Origin: Acinetobacter rongchengensis
GTDB lineage: Bacteria > Pseudomonadota > Gammaproteobacteria > Pseudomonadales > Moraxellaceae
Direction: 5' to 3'
Assembly: GCF_003611475.1 (NCBI RefSeq)
Contig: NZ_RAXT01000004.1
Coordinates: 62,001-126,000 of the forward strand
Length of the DNA: 64,000 bases
The notes beneath the pieces are model-generated. The model made no database searches and was not told where the DNA came from. It saw only the letters and a program-made list of their open reading frames with translations. Both the position numbers and the translations under genes were made by a program. Shown here in pieces: positions 26,678-35,592 of the stretch (positions are counted from its first letter, which is position 1; each line of letters opens with the position of its first letter).

Positions 26678-27793
26678 TCACACCACCAATTTACGTCCTT
26701 CTTTGATGCAATAAAATGGATTAACCATTTTCGAAGAATGCTTCATGGCTTTATGTAAATCATGCTCGGGTTGCTCACGATCTTCATCAGTCAACTGATA
26801 CGTCCGATAATGAATTGCCAATGAGCGTTTGGCCTGTAGATCTAAATGTGCTTGAAACGCATCTTGTGGGTTCATATGCATATACTTCATCAATGCACGA
26901 GGTTCATAAGCACCGATGGGTAGCAGTGCAATACGAGGTGCGCCTAGACGTTTATGAATTTCTTTAAAATGCGGTGCATAGCCTGTATCTCCAGCAAAGA
27001 AGAAATGACCATGCTGTGAAACCACTGAGAAGCCGCCCCACAAGGCAACATTTTGATCACGTATGCCACGACCTGAACCGTGTTGAGCAGGTGTGTAAAT
27101 GATTTTGAGCTCTTTATAGAGTGCCGACTGCCACCAATCCATTTCGATGACATGAAATTCTTTCGGTAAATAATGTGAATTTCCAAGTCCTGTATAAATT
27201 GGCATCGCAAATTTATTGTATAACCAACGCAGTGAAGCTAAATCCATATGATCATAGTGATTATGGCTCAATAAAACAGCATGGATTTGTGGTAGTTGCT
27301 CTAAGGCAATCCCTGCGGGAATCACACGTTTAGGCCCTCGCCCGTTTTTCGGACTGACATAATCTGCCCAAACAGGATCGGTTAAAAAGTTATAAGGTCC
27401 AATCTGAAGCAAGACAGTAGCATGACTCACAAACCAAACCTGCCAATCATTTAGATCTGCGTCAGGACGATTTTGTGGAAGCATTCGTTTAGTTGCATAA
27501 AATTCTGCTGATTCTTTTTGACTATCTACATTCCATGTAGATGATTTTCGAGTCCCTAACCATTTCAGTAGATCCCAATGGTTACGTCCCTCTGGCTTAC
27601 GAACTTCATTAAAAAAACGTTCACCATTGTGATGATTTGAACCTATTACCTTAAAAAATGGCTTAGACCAAGTATGTGACATACAATTTTCGGTCACTAA
27701 ACGATAATGTAATTGTTTGATATTCTCTGGTAGAACTTCTTTATCTGATATTGTCTTATCTTCAATACCAGCAGTTTCCGTTTGCTTCGACAT
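26678..27793 (-). CDS. MBL-fold metallo-hydrolase (NAPE-PLD/UlaG-like)
   Basis: A 371-residue metallo-beta-lactamase-fold protein from the chosen start. Metal ligands: 'LLSHNHYDHMDLA' (HxHxDH), a His in 'TPAQHGSGRG', Asp in 'FFAGDTGYAP' and His in 'LAIHYRTYQL'. 'GWGG/LWGGFSV' and the general layout match N-acyl-phosphatidylethanolamine phospholipase D-like enzymes. ATG 27793 lies two bases after the stop of the CDF transporter gene and is preferred over the frame opening at 27829. The two genes form a unit. Substrate unproven. Confidence 0.87.
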   Translation of the reverse strand: MSKQTETAGIEDKTISDKEVLPENIKQLHYRLVTENCMSHTWSKPFFKVIGSNHHNGERFFNEVRKPEGRNHWDLLKWLGTRKSSTWNVDSQKESAEFYATKRMLPQNRPDADLNDWQVWFVSHATVLLQIGPYNFLTDPVWADYVSPKNGRGPKRVIPAGIALEQLPQIHAVLLSHNHYDHMDLASLRWLYNKFAMPIYTGLGNSHYLPKEFHVIEMDWWQSALYKELKIIYTPAQHGSGRGIRDQNVALWGGFSVVSQHGHFFFAGDTGYAPHFKEIHKRLGAPRIALLPIGAYEPRALMKYMHMNPQDAFQAHLDLQAKRSLAIHYRTYQLTDEDREQPEHDLHKAMKHSSKMVNPFYCIKEGRKLVV

Positions 27794-27795
27794 GG

Positions 27796-28734
27796 TTACT
27801 CTAAACGCCCTTTCATTCTTTCGAGCCAAACTAACTTGGTTTGTGGTTTGACAAATAATGCCACGATTTCAGGATGAATGCTCCTAATTTTGGTTTCAAT
27901 CCGATTTACGCAGGTCTCAATTTCATCTGAAGTAAGATTGTCTTTAAATTCCAAACTTAAAGAAGCAATCACCTGATGTGCCCCCATTTGCTCAGTCAGT
28001 ACACCATTTGCAGAATAAACTGCAGGGTCGTCTTGAGCGACTTTTAGAATGTTATGACGCAATTGAGGATCAGCAGTTTCGCCCAACAACAATCCTTTCG
28101 TTTCTCTCGCCAAAAGTAAAGCAGAAATTGCTAAAACCACACCGATTAAAATAGAAGCAACACCGTCCAATACAGGCATGTTGAATTGATGGGCACAGAA
28201 AATACCGATTAACGCAATCAATAGACCGATCAAAGCGGCCGTATCTTCAAATAATACCGTAAAGGTTGTTGGGTCTTTGCTACGACGAAATGCCTCAAAA
28301 TACCCCATATCACCTTTCATCTTTTTAAAAGACTTCAATGCAACAAACCATGAAGCTCCTTCACATAAAATGGCGAACCCGAGCACCACATAATTCACCA
28401 ATGGAGATTTCATCTCCTCAGGCTGCTGAATATGTTGAATTCCTTGGTAAATTGACACCACAGCACCTAATGCAAAAACCAGCAAAGCCACAATAAATGC
28501 CCAAAAATAGAGCTCACGACCATAACCAAAAGGATGTCTGTGGTTTGCAGGTTGCTGTGACTTTTTCAATCCATAGAGCAATAGAACTTCATTGAGTGTA
28601 TCAACAACTGAATGTACAGCTTCACTGAGCATTGCTGAACTATTTGTTATATAAGCTGCAATGAATTTCACACAAGCAATCGCCAAGTTACCCAAAAGTG
28701 CTGCATAAACGACAATTTTGTTGGAATCTGACAT
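27796..28734 (-). CDS. Cation diffusion facilitator transporter
   Basis: A 312-residue CDF-family protein with about six membrane segments. The metal-binding 'SEAVHSVVDTLNE' in TM2 carries the HxxxD pair, and 'HPFGYGRELYFWAF' follows, as in this group. The C-terminal cytoplasmic domain starts near residue 205. CDF proteins export Zn, Fe, Co or Mn in exchange for protons. The substrate cannot be chosen from sequence. It is co-transcribed with the MBL hydrolase downstream. Confidence 0.9.
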   Translation of the reverse strand: MSDSNKIVVYAALLGNLAIACVKFIAAYITNSSAMLSEAVHSVVDTLNEVLLLYGLKKSQQPANHRHPFGYGRELYFWAFIVALLVFALGAVVSIYQGIQHIQQPEEMKSPLVNYVVLGFAILCEGASWFVALKSFKKMKGDMGYFEAFRRSKDPTTFTVLFEDTAALIGLLIALIGIFCAHQFNMPVLDGVASILIGVVLAISALLLARETKGLLLGETADPQLRHNILKVAQDDPAVYSANGVLTEQMGAHQVIASLSLEFKDNLTSDEIETCVNRIETKIRSIHPEIVALFVKPQTKLVWLERMKGRLE

Positions 28735-28861
28735 TTATTGTCCTACTTTTTATAATCAAATACATAGATTTGATTTTTATACCGATCTTCATTCATATTA
28801 GCTAAATAAGCTGTGATTTTTCTTTATTTTTTGTTGCTTTTCACAATTGAATGAATTTGAT

Positions 28862-29374
28862 ATGGAACCTGTTTTAACCAATATTTTAAATACTCATTCG
28901 AAATCTCATTCTGAATTACTAAAAATTTGGGAAGCTTCTGTGCGTGCAACACATGCATTTCTCAATGAACAACACATTGTACAAATCAAAGAATTGATTA
29001 TCCAACATCATTATTTTGACCATGTACAGCTGTTTCATGTGGAACGAAATGCGCAGATTGTCGGTTTTATGGGGCTTGCCTATCACAAGATCGAAATGCT
29101 TTTTATTGATCCCGCTTTTTTCAATCAGGGTATCGGTTCGCAATTAATTCAGTATGCATTGACTTTAGGCGCTTATGAAGTTGATGTGAATGAACAAAAT
29201 CCAAATGCTTTGAACTTTTATAAAAAGCATGGTTTTGAACAAGTGGCTCGCTCTGAATTTGATGCTGAAGGAAACCCCTTCCCAATTTTACATTTAAAAC
29301 GTAAAAAATCAGGATCATCTTTTTCAGATGATGCACAAACACAGACAAATCAATTGACTCAAACGCTCAACTGA
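28862..29374 (+). CDS. GNAT-family N-acetyltransferase
   Basis: A protein of about 170 residues with the GNAT acetyl-CoA-binding region 'IDPAFFNQGIGSQLIQYAL' (motif A, Q/RxxGxG/A) and the C-terminal 'NPNALNFYKKHGFEQVARSE'. It is most like YafP/ElaA-type single-domain acetyltransferases; substrate unknown. The start is uncertain: a TTG at 28847 opens the frame, ATG 28862 is the first ATG, and neither has a strong ribosome binding site. Confidence 0.82.
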   Translation: MEPVLTNILNTHSKSHSELLKIWEASVRATHAFLNEQHIVQIKELIIQHHYFDHVQLFHVERNAQIVGFMGLAYHKIEMLFIDPAFFNQGIGSQLIQYALTLGAYEVDVNEQNPNALNFYKKHGFEQVARSEFDAEGNPFPILHLKRKKSGSSFSDDAQTQTNQLTQTLN

Positions 29375-29574
29375 GGTGAACTTCAAAGCATCTTATTTGA
29401 TTAATATTTTTTATAGATTATTTATCGCAATTTTTTAATATAAAAATAACCACCATTAAAATTTAGCAATTTATTTTTAAATATTACATCATCTTCACTG
29501 CACTGCTGTTTATAGATTATACTCAAGTGAATTTACAGTAAGACATTTTTTGGATTACTCTATGGAAAGGTTAT

Positions 29575-30489
29575 ATGGAATTACGACACCTTAGATACTT
29601 CATTGCTGTTGCAGAAGAACTTAATTTTAGTAAAGCTGCTTTGAAACTTTACACTGCACAACCCTCTCTCAGCCAACAAATCAAGGATCTTGAAGAAGAT
29701 GTCGGGGTTAGGCTTTTAAATCGTACAAAGCGCAAAGTCGAACTCACAGAAGAAGGTGCTGTATTTCTTGAACAAGCTCGTTTAACTTTAGCCCAAGCTG
29801 AGAAAGCTGTTGCTATGGCAAGGCAAGTTTCTCAAGCCAAACAACAATTATTGCGTATTGGTTTTGTCCCTGTTGCTGAAATAAAAGTTTTTCCCTATGT
29901 CTTGCCTAACTTACGTGTACAAAATCCTGAGCTTAAAATTGAATTACTAAGTCTAAATAACCTTGAACAAATGCGAGCAATCAAAAAAGGAGAACTGGAT
30001 ATCTCCTTCACTCGCCATAACTTCCAAGACAATGAAATTGAAAGTAAATTTGTTTTCCGTGAACCATTATTTTTTGTTTTACCAAAAGAACACCCCTTAG
30101 CAAAATATGAAAAAATCCCTGTAAAAGCATTGAACGGAATCGACTTTGTTATTCCAGCTGAAGAACAGTCAGGTACATTACACAACATTATTTTAGATTT
30201 TGCCAAAGCACAGGGCATTGAATTTAATATTGTACAAAAAGTTGACAATATCTTATTTAGTATTAATTCAATTGGTCTAGGTTTAGGCTGTACTATTTTA
30301 CCTGCCTATATTGCCCCATTGACCATGGGCAATACGGTGATTCGTCCTTTAGATGTGGAACTCCCCTATTTTGATCTCTATGTAAGTTATCGTAAAAATT
30401 TCACTTCGGTCGCAGTACAAAAATTTATTGAGCAATTGGATAAAGTTTTCTGTGTAGATATGAACCGCAATGATACTTATAATATTTAA
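29575..30489 (+). CDS. LysR-family regulator, CatM/BenM-like group
   Basis: A 304-residue LysR protein beginning 'MELRHLRYFIAVAEELNFSK', the opening shared by the CatM/BenM/CbbR-like branch, with HTH '...LYTAQPSLSQQIKDLEE' and an effector domain from about residue 90. Members of this branch often respond to aromatic-catabolism intermediates, but no such genes are adjacent. It precedes a DUF1345 membrane protein 223 bases away on the same strand. Effector unknown. Confidence 0.9.
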   Translation: MELRHLRYFIAVAEELNFSKAALKLYTAQPSLSQQIKDLEEDVGVRLLNRTKRKVELTEEGAVFLEQARLTLAQAEKAVAMARQVSQAKQQLLRIGFVPVAEIKVFPYVLPNLRVQNPELKIELLSLNNLEQMRAIKKGELDISFTRHNFQDNEIESKFVFREPLFFVLPKEHPLAKYEKIPVKALNGIDFVIPAEEQSGTLHNIILDFAKAQGIEFNIVQKVDNILFSINSIGLGLGCTILPAYIAPLTMGNTVIRPLDVELPYFDLYVSYRKNFTSVAVQKFIEQLDKVFCVDMNRNDTYNI

Positions 30490-30712
30490 GTGTTATATTG
30501 CTTTTTCTCTGCATCATTGATTTAAAACATTTAAAAAATAATGCACTCAGTTGAGAAATATATTCAAAACTTAAGCAATAAAAAATGGTTTATGAATATC
30601 CCTAAAATGCTAAAAATAAGGCGATAGGATTGTTCATTTTCACGATCACTTAGATTTGATTCATAAACCTATTTCTTGATATTCAATAAGGTCATTAACT
30701 GGTGAGGATTTT

Positions 30713-31393
30713 ATGTCTATACACAACACCTTTCATCAAATCCGCTCTAGTTTCGTATCTCGCCCCTATTTTTTTATTACTTTTCTACTGACTGCCATTT
30801 TATATGTTGTGTTTGGTTTATTCACAGATTGGACATGGTCAACCCGACTTTTACTGGGTTGGAATATTTCAATTTTGACTTATCTGGTACTGACAATGCG
30901 AGTTTTGTGGACGATCAACCATGCTCACATCTTAAAACATGCTCAACAACAAGATGCGAGCAAATGGTTTATTTTACTACTGGTCGTCATGACTCTAGTG
31001 ATGTGTTTTATTGCGATTATTGTCGAACTGAGTCACTTACCTAACATTACAGTTGTCAAATATGGGCATTTAGCACTTTCAATTTTGACGATTATTTTTG
31101 CATGGCTATTTATGCATACCGTGTTTGCAATTCATTATGCGCATGACTATTACTTGGCTATTGCAAAACATCAAGATGGTGGTTTGGATTTTCCCAAAAC
31201 CACTAAACCGACTTACCCTGAATTTATCTACTTTAGTTATGTTATTGGAACTTCTGCACAAACAGCTGATGTCTCGATTACTTCTCGCTCAATGCGAATT
31301 TTAAATATCTTACATATTCTTTTAGCTTATGGTTTTAACACCACGATTTTAGCAATCTGTATCAATGTTGCTGCTAGTTTTATTATGACTTAA
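30713..31393 (+). CDS. DUF1345 membrane protein
   Basis: A 226-residue inner-membrane protein with five or six predicted membrane segments and the DUF1345 features: 'FAWLFMHTVFAIHYAHDYY' and 'PEFIYFSYVIGTSAQTADV'. The family has no defined function. A bidirectional terminator follows at 31492. ATG 30713 is preceded by 'GGTGAGGATTTT', a good ribosome binding site. Confidence 0.85.
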   Translation: MSIHNTFHQIRSSFVSRPYFFITFLLTAILYVVFGLFTDWTWSTRLLLGWNISILTYLVLTMRVLWTINHAHILKHAQQQDASKWFILLLVVMTLVMCFIAIIVELSHLPNITVVKYGHLALSILTIIFAWLFMHTVFAIHYAHDYYLAIAKHQDGGLDFPKTTKPTYPEFIYFSYVIGTSAQTADVSITSRSMRILNILHILLAYGFNTTILAICINVAASFIMT

Positions 31394-31491
31394 AAGATTA
31401 CTTATTTAAGAATAAGCTCGAATACCAAAAACTTAAATCATTTTAAAGCCTGAATAGCGGAAAAATTAAACCAATAATGAAAGAAATAACG

Positions 31492-31530
31492 AAAGATAAG
31501 CCACTCGGTTGAGTAACTTATCTTTCCTTT
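31492..31530. terminator. Bidirectional terminator between DUF1345 and GST genes
   Basis: AAAGATAAG (31492-31500) pairs with CTTATCTTT (31517-31525); ACTC/GAGT extends the stem inside. A and T runs flank it. Confidence 0.8.
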
Positions 31531-31552
31531 TAAATACAAAGCTCAGAGTCAA

Positions 31553-32158
31553 TTATGAGACAAAGCTTGCCTGATGTTTTTGTAAACTTTCTCGTTGTTG
31601 TAATGCAGCAACATAACGATCAATGGCTGGATGTGGTTGGAGTTTATCCATTTTCAATTGCCACATAATCATCGCGCCAACACTAATGTCAGCTACTGTA
31701 AACTGTTCGCCACACAAACAGGGGCTGGCCTGCTCCAAACCTTGAATCAAGGCATTGTAAACATCCTCATAATCACCATAACCGACATGCATTTTTTGTT
31801 CTGGTGTCACTTCAACCTTTAAATATTGATTATCTGAGGCAGCAGCCAATGGCCCAGCACCAAAAAATAGCCAACGATAATACAAACCTCGTTTTGGATC
31901 GTTCAATGCTGGCGCTAAACCTTTTTCAAAAAACTTATCTGCCAAATATGCGCAAATGGCATCAAGTTCATAAATAACCACATCATCATCCACCAAAACA
32001 GGAACTTTACCAAAAGGATTCAATTTTAAAAATTCAGCGGATTTCATCTCTGCGCCATACGCGATTTCTTTACGCTCTAGCTCAATTCCAAGATCTAAAG
32101 CTAGCCAATCTACGACTAGACCACGAGATTGCATATTTGTATATAAAGTTAAAGCCAT
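31553..32158 (-). CDS. Glutathione S-transferase family protein
   Basis: A 201-residue GST with an N-terminal thioredoxin-like domain (1-80, 'LNPFGKVPVLVDDDVVIYEL', then the 'cis-Pro' and ES/EL glutathione site) and an alpha-helical C-terminal domain with 'FTVADISVGAMIMWQL'. Members conjugate glutathione or act as peroxidases; the substrate is unknown. It lies 51 bases downstream of the WYL-type regulator on the same strand, so the regulator probably governs it. Confidence 0.88.
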   Translation of the reverse strand: MALTLYTNMQSRGLVVDWLALDLGIELERKEIAYGAEMKSAEFLKLNPFGKVPVLVDDDVVIYELDAICAYLADKFFEKGLAPALNDPKRGLYYRWLFFGAGPLAAASDNQYLKVEVTPEQKMHVGYGDYEDVYNALIQGLEQASPCLCGEQFTVADISVGAMIMWQLKMDKLQPHPAIDRYVAALQQRESLQKHQASFVS

Positions 32159-32209
32159 TGTCCTACCCTCTGTTGTTTTGTTCTAAATCGAGTGTAGAGT
32201 GATGCTGTG

Positions 32210-32932
32210 TCAGTTTTTGTCAGTAGTGTTTTGTTTGACTTCAATTGTAGTATTGGCTAAATTTTCTTTTTGACACCATTGTTCATAAAGATGGCGTTTG
32301 AACTGTGGGTAATGTTGCTCAGTCAAATCTATTTTCTGAATCCGATCCAATCGAAAGTTACGAAAGTCTTCACGCAATTCACACCATGCGGCCACTAACA
32401 TTTTGTCGTTAAAATACCCCAGTGCAAACGGCCACAATTGCCGTTTAGAAACTTGTTGCTGTTCATCTACATAATCAATTTTTAGCTTAAATTGCATACG
32501 AATCGCGATACGAACTTGCTGCACAATAGTTTGATCCACTTCTACCCAAGAATGAATCGATCTTAAATAAGTATTGTTTAAAAATGCTTGTTTCTGCTGT
32601 GGCATCACCGCTTTCAGTTTGGACAATACCGAATGCGAAGCATGTTGTAGAGCTTGGTCTGGTATTGATTTCACCCACTGTAAAGCCAAATATACAGCTT
32701 CGACTTCAGTCTCATTCAAACTCATCGGTGGCAATAAGAAATTTTCTTTAAGCTGAAAACCCAGTCCTGCACTACCTTCAATATTTACACCCTGCTCACG
32801 CAAACTTTCAACATCCCGATAAACACTTCTCACACTGATTTCCAAGTGCTCTGCCAAATGTTGTGCTGTAATTGGATAACGCTGTTCACGTAAAAGTTGT
32901 AATAAATTTAGCAATCGAATCGAACGGCTCAT
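32210..32932 (-). CDS. YafY/DeoR-type regulator with WYL domain
   Basis: A 240-residue regulator: N-terminal HTH_11 ('RLLNLLQLLREQRYPITAQH' and 'ISVRSVYRDVESLREQG') and a C-terminal WYL domain (about residues 130-215). WYL domains bind nucleic acid or other ligands and are common in one-component regulators. It is the upstream gene of a pair with the glutathione S-transferase. Confidence 0.88.
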   Translation of the reverse strand: MSRSIRLLNLLQLLREQRYPITAQHLAEHLEISVRSVYRDVESLREQGVNIEGSAGLGFQLKENFLLPPMSLNETEVEAVYLALQWVKSIPDQALQHASHSVLSKLKAVMPQQKQAFLNNTYLRSIHSWVEVDQTIVQQVRIAIRMQFKLKIDYVDEQQQVSKRQLWPFALGYFNDKMLVAAWCELREDFRNFRLDRIQKIDLTEQHYPQFKRHLYEQWCQKENLANTTIEVKQNTTDKN

Positions 32933-33017
32933 AAGGTATATTCTTATTATTTAACTCATTATGCGATTGAGATAGGTGTTGTAAATGAGGCATATTTTTT
33001 ATATGCCTCTAATCTGT

Positions 33018-33686
33018 TTAAGCAACCTCAGAGGTACTGACCTGAGTATTTAAAAATTGATGTAGGGTATTTACATTATGGGCAACGGTTAAAGGATTAA
33101 AACGCTGTAAAACATCCACACTGTGTACACCATAACTTACACCGACACGTGGCATGGCAATATTTTGTGCCATTTCCAAATCATAAGATGTATCACCAAC
33201 CATCATTGCACGTTCGGCGTTTACACCCGTGAAGTTAAGTATCTCTTCAAGCATGAGCGGATTAGGCTTAGACTTGGTTTCACTTGCGGCTCGTGTAATT
33301 TCAAATAAATCATGACTGTTGGTTTGAGCTAAAACACGATCTAAACCTCTACGGCTTTTCCCTGTTGCAACAGCCAGCTTAATGTTCTGATTTTTCAAAC
33401 CATACAACATATCGGCAACACCAGAAAACCACTGATCATCTTTTGAATGCTCAACATAATGATCTCCATAACATTTTAAAATGTCGGTATGTAACTCTGG
33501 CACATTTGGGAATAAAACTTGTGCGACTTCAGGCAAGCCCAATCCAATGATACTTTTTGCTGCCTCAGGTGTTAATGGTTGTTCAAACTGCTCAGCCGCA
33601 TAGAGTAGGCTCGTTACAATTTGTCCAACTGAGTCAAATAATGTTCCATCCCAGTCAAAGATAATCAGTTCTACAGGTTTATGCAT
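33018..33686 (-). CDS. HAD-IA family hydrolase (phosphoglycolate phosphatase-like)
   Basis: A 222-residue HAD hydrolase: motif I 'IIFDWDGTLFDS', motif II in 'LAVATGKSRRGLD', Lys in 'ETKSKPNPLMLEE', motif IV 'MMVGDTSYDLEMAQN'. The cap domain is the small alpha type. The position directly after rluC and near rne is conserved in gammaproteobacteria, where the homologue is a YedP/Gph-like phosphatase of unknown substrate. About 200 bases of repeat DNA separate it from rluC. Confidence 0.9.
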   Translation of the reverse strand: MHKPVELIIFDWDGTLFDSVGQIVTSLLYAAEQFEQPLTPEAAKSIIGLGLPEVAQVLFPNVPELHTDILKCYGDHYVEHSKDDQWFSGVADMLYGLKNQNIKLAVATGKSRRGLDRVLAQTNSHDLFEITRAASETKSKPNPLMLEEILNFTGVNAERAMMVGDTSYDLEMAQNIAMPRVGVSYGVHSVDVLQRFNPLTVAHNVNTLHQFLNTQVSTSEVA

Positions 33687-33699
33687 GAATTTCCTCTAT

Positions 33700-33885
33700 A
33701 AAATCCCTCTCCTTTTTAAGAGAGATTTAAAAATTACTATCTTCTGTCATTCCCTCTCCTTCTAGGAGAGCGTTAGGGAGAGGTTTTGAGTGAGTCACAT
33801 TCTCACCCAAAACGTCACTTCCAAAAGATTTAAAAATTACTGTCTATCCATTATTTAGGAGAGGGTTAAGGAGAGGTTAAAACGA
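33700..33885. repeat. Two tandem copies of a short intergenic repeat
   Basis: Two units of about 100 bases: AGATTTAAAAATTACT(A/G)TCT occurs at 33723-33742 and 33826-33845 (19 of 20 identical), and a TAGGAGAG.GTTA.GGAGAG-type block at 33763-33785 and 33856-33878 (21 of 23). CTCTCCT/AGGAGAG (33754-33770) can form a hairpin. The same theme occurs at 5333-5398. It looks like a dispersed non-coding repeat. Confidence 0.6.
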
Positions 33886-33888
33886 AAC

Positions 33889-34827
33889 TCAATCCTTCTT
33901 CTGCGCTCTCAACTGCGCAACCAAACTCTGCATATCCTCAGGCAAAGGCGCTTCAATCGTCTGATAACCAGGAATATCTAAACGCATGGCATGTAAACAC
34001 AAACGACGTGGATTAGGCCCTCTATACTCAGTTTCATGACCATATTTATCATCACCAACAAGCGGATGACCAATACTTAAACCATGTACACGGATTTGAT
34101 GGGTACGACCTGATAACGGTGATGCATACACCAAGGTCGCATGCATGAAACGTTCAGCGACTTTCCATTGTGTCTTCGATTCTTTACCCTCTTTTGACAC
34201 ACGTACTCGTCGTTCTCCATTGGCCAACTCATAACGCAATAAAGGTTGGTCAATCAATTGATCATCCAAACTGACCTGTCCTTTGACAATCGCAGCATAG
34301 GTTTTACGAATTTTATGTTCACGTAGTAAATCTTGGAGTGTTTTTAAAACGCTACGCTTTTTACTGATCATCACCAAACCTGAAGTATCACGGTCAATAC
34401 GGTGAACCAATTCTAGATATTTTTTACCTGTTGCAGCACGTAAACCTTCAATCAGCCCATACGCGACACCACTGCCCCCATGTACAGCGATTCCTGAAGG
34501 TTTATTCACAACCATTAAGCCTTCATCTTCATAGACCACACGACTCAATAGGCTTTGTGCAACTTTATCCGATACTGGTGCACTGCTTTCATCTTTTTGC
34601 TCAAAACGAATTGGAGCAACACGAATTTGATCACCAATTGCCAATTTAGTTTCAGCCTTAATGCGCTTTTTATTGACACGAACTTGACCTTCTCGAATCA
34701 AACGATAAATGCGACTTTTTGGCACACCTTTTAGACGTGTAAATAAGAAGTTATCGATACGTTGTCCTTCTTGATGCTCATCGACTTCAAACCAAGTTAC
34801 ACTTTGCCATTGTTGCGTAGAATTCAT
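33889..34827 (-). CDS. rluC: 23S rRNA pseudouridine synthase C
   Basis: A 312-residue protein with an N-terminal S4 RNA-binding domain ('RIDNFLFTRLKGVPKSRIYR') and the RluA-type catalytic domain. The active Asp is in 'VHRIDRDTSGLVMISK', and 'YASPLSGRTHQIRVH' and 'HAMRLDIPG' are family motifs. It makes pseudouridine in 23S rRNA (E. coli 955/2504/2580). It diverges from rne across a 765-base region, the classic rluC-rne arrangement. Confidence 0.94.
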   Translation of the reverse strand: MNSTQQWQSVTWFEVDEHQEGQRIDNFLFTRLKGVPKSRIYRLIREGQVRVNKKRIKAETKLAIGDQIRVAPIRFEQKDESSAPVSDKVAQSLLSRVVYEDEGLMVVNKPSGIAVHGGSGVAYGLIEGLRAATGKKYLELVHRIDRDTSGLVMISKKRSVLKTLQDLLREHKIRKTYAAIVKGQVSLDDQLIDQPLLRYELANGERRVRVSKEGKESKTQWKVAERFMHATLVYASPLSGRTHQIRVHGLSIGHPLVGDDKYGHETEYRGPNPRRLCLHAMRLDIPGYQTIEAPLPEDMQSLVAQLRAQKKD

Positions 34828-34915
34828 ACAGTTAGGTGATCCAATAAAAAACGAAATTTGATTAAAAACTGATCATTTAGACTATGCTTTTCATACAAAA
34901 TAAGCGTATAGCCCA

Positions 34916-34944
34916 TAGGCAGATGATGCAAGGTTTGCTATAGT
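34916..34944 (+). promoter_or_regulatory. Probable rne promoter
   Basis: TAGGCA (34916-34921) and TATAGT (34939-34944) are 17 bp apart, four and five matches to the sigma-70 consensus. Confidence 0.5.
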
Positions 34945-35135
34945 CAGCGCACGGATACCGCCGTAAGTGAAATTTACGCTGCACTTTTCAAAAACTTGGA
35001 AAGCAAAACACATTGTAAAAATTCACCACTAGCTCGGAAAGGTCCCAAAAGAATATGCCGACGCCGAAGGCTTTATTATATCGGCAAAAAGACAAACTGT
35101 TGCGTTTAATTGTACTTAAAGTACAGAAATCGGTT

Positions 35136-35180
35136 TGTTTAAAAATATATGTCGCCAACCGAGACGTTGGTTTTTAAACA
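35136..35180 (+). ncRNA. Extended hairpin in the rne 5' leader
   Basis: TGTTTAAAAA (35136-35145) pairs fully with TTTTTAAACA (35171-35180), enclosing a second stem CCAAC/GTTGG (35155-35159 with 35166-35170); a 9-base bulge lies on the left side. The GTTGGTTTTT segment could alternatively act as a weak terminator. A candidate cis element for RNase E autoregulation, not a separate RNA. Confidence 0.5.
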
Positions 35181-35592
35181 TAAACTGATACACGCCAGAC
35201 AAGTCGCTTTAGAGTGTTATTCAGGACATAAGTGTTTGAGGCATTGGAACTGCATAGTTTGTAAAGATACGATGATCATTCCGTATCAAGACACTCTTAC
35301 CCATGAGTAGAGTTGATCTTCGAGCAATATGACAGTGAAAGACGAACAAAATAAGTCATCCAATGCACCACTTTAAGTGCCAGTGAAAAGCTCAAAACTT
35401 TAATTGTGCAAAGATTAAAGAAGTACTGCAACATCAACAGGTATCAAATCCAAACCTTTTGAAAGACAGGTTGGTGGATATTCAAAACATGTAGATGTAT
35501 CCATATTTTGAGTATTAATCCAAGCTTTTAGATGTTCGCATCACTTAAAGATAGCGAGTTGTTGGTGTGAATCACTACTAGGTGTTACACCC

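Larger units (their letters stand above)
34828..35592. other. Long rne leader and rluC/rne divergent region
   Basis: A 765-base region without genes. A likely rne promoter at 34916-34944 makes a leader of about 640 bases. It contains a palindrome TGTACTT-A-AAGTACA (35111-35125) and a two-part hairpin at 35136-35180. In E. coli a structured rne leader allows RNase E to limit its own mRNA; the same is likely here, with different sequence. Confidence 0.6.

Noticed and set aside
35155-35175. Simple intrinsic terminator upstream of rne
   Set aside because: The inner stem has only five pairs and is nested in a larger hairpin; nothing upstream on this strand needs termination, so I treat it as leader structure.
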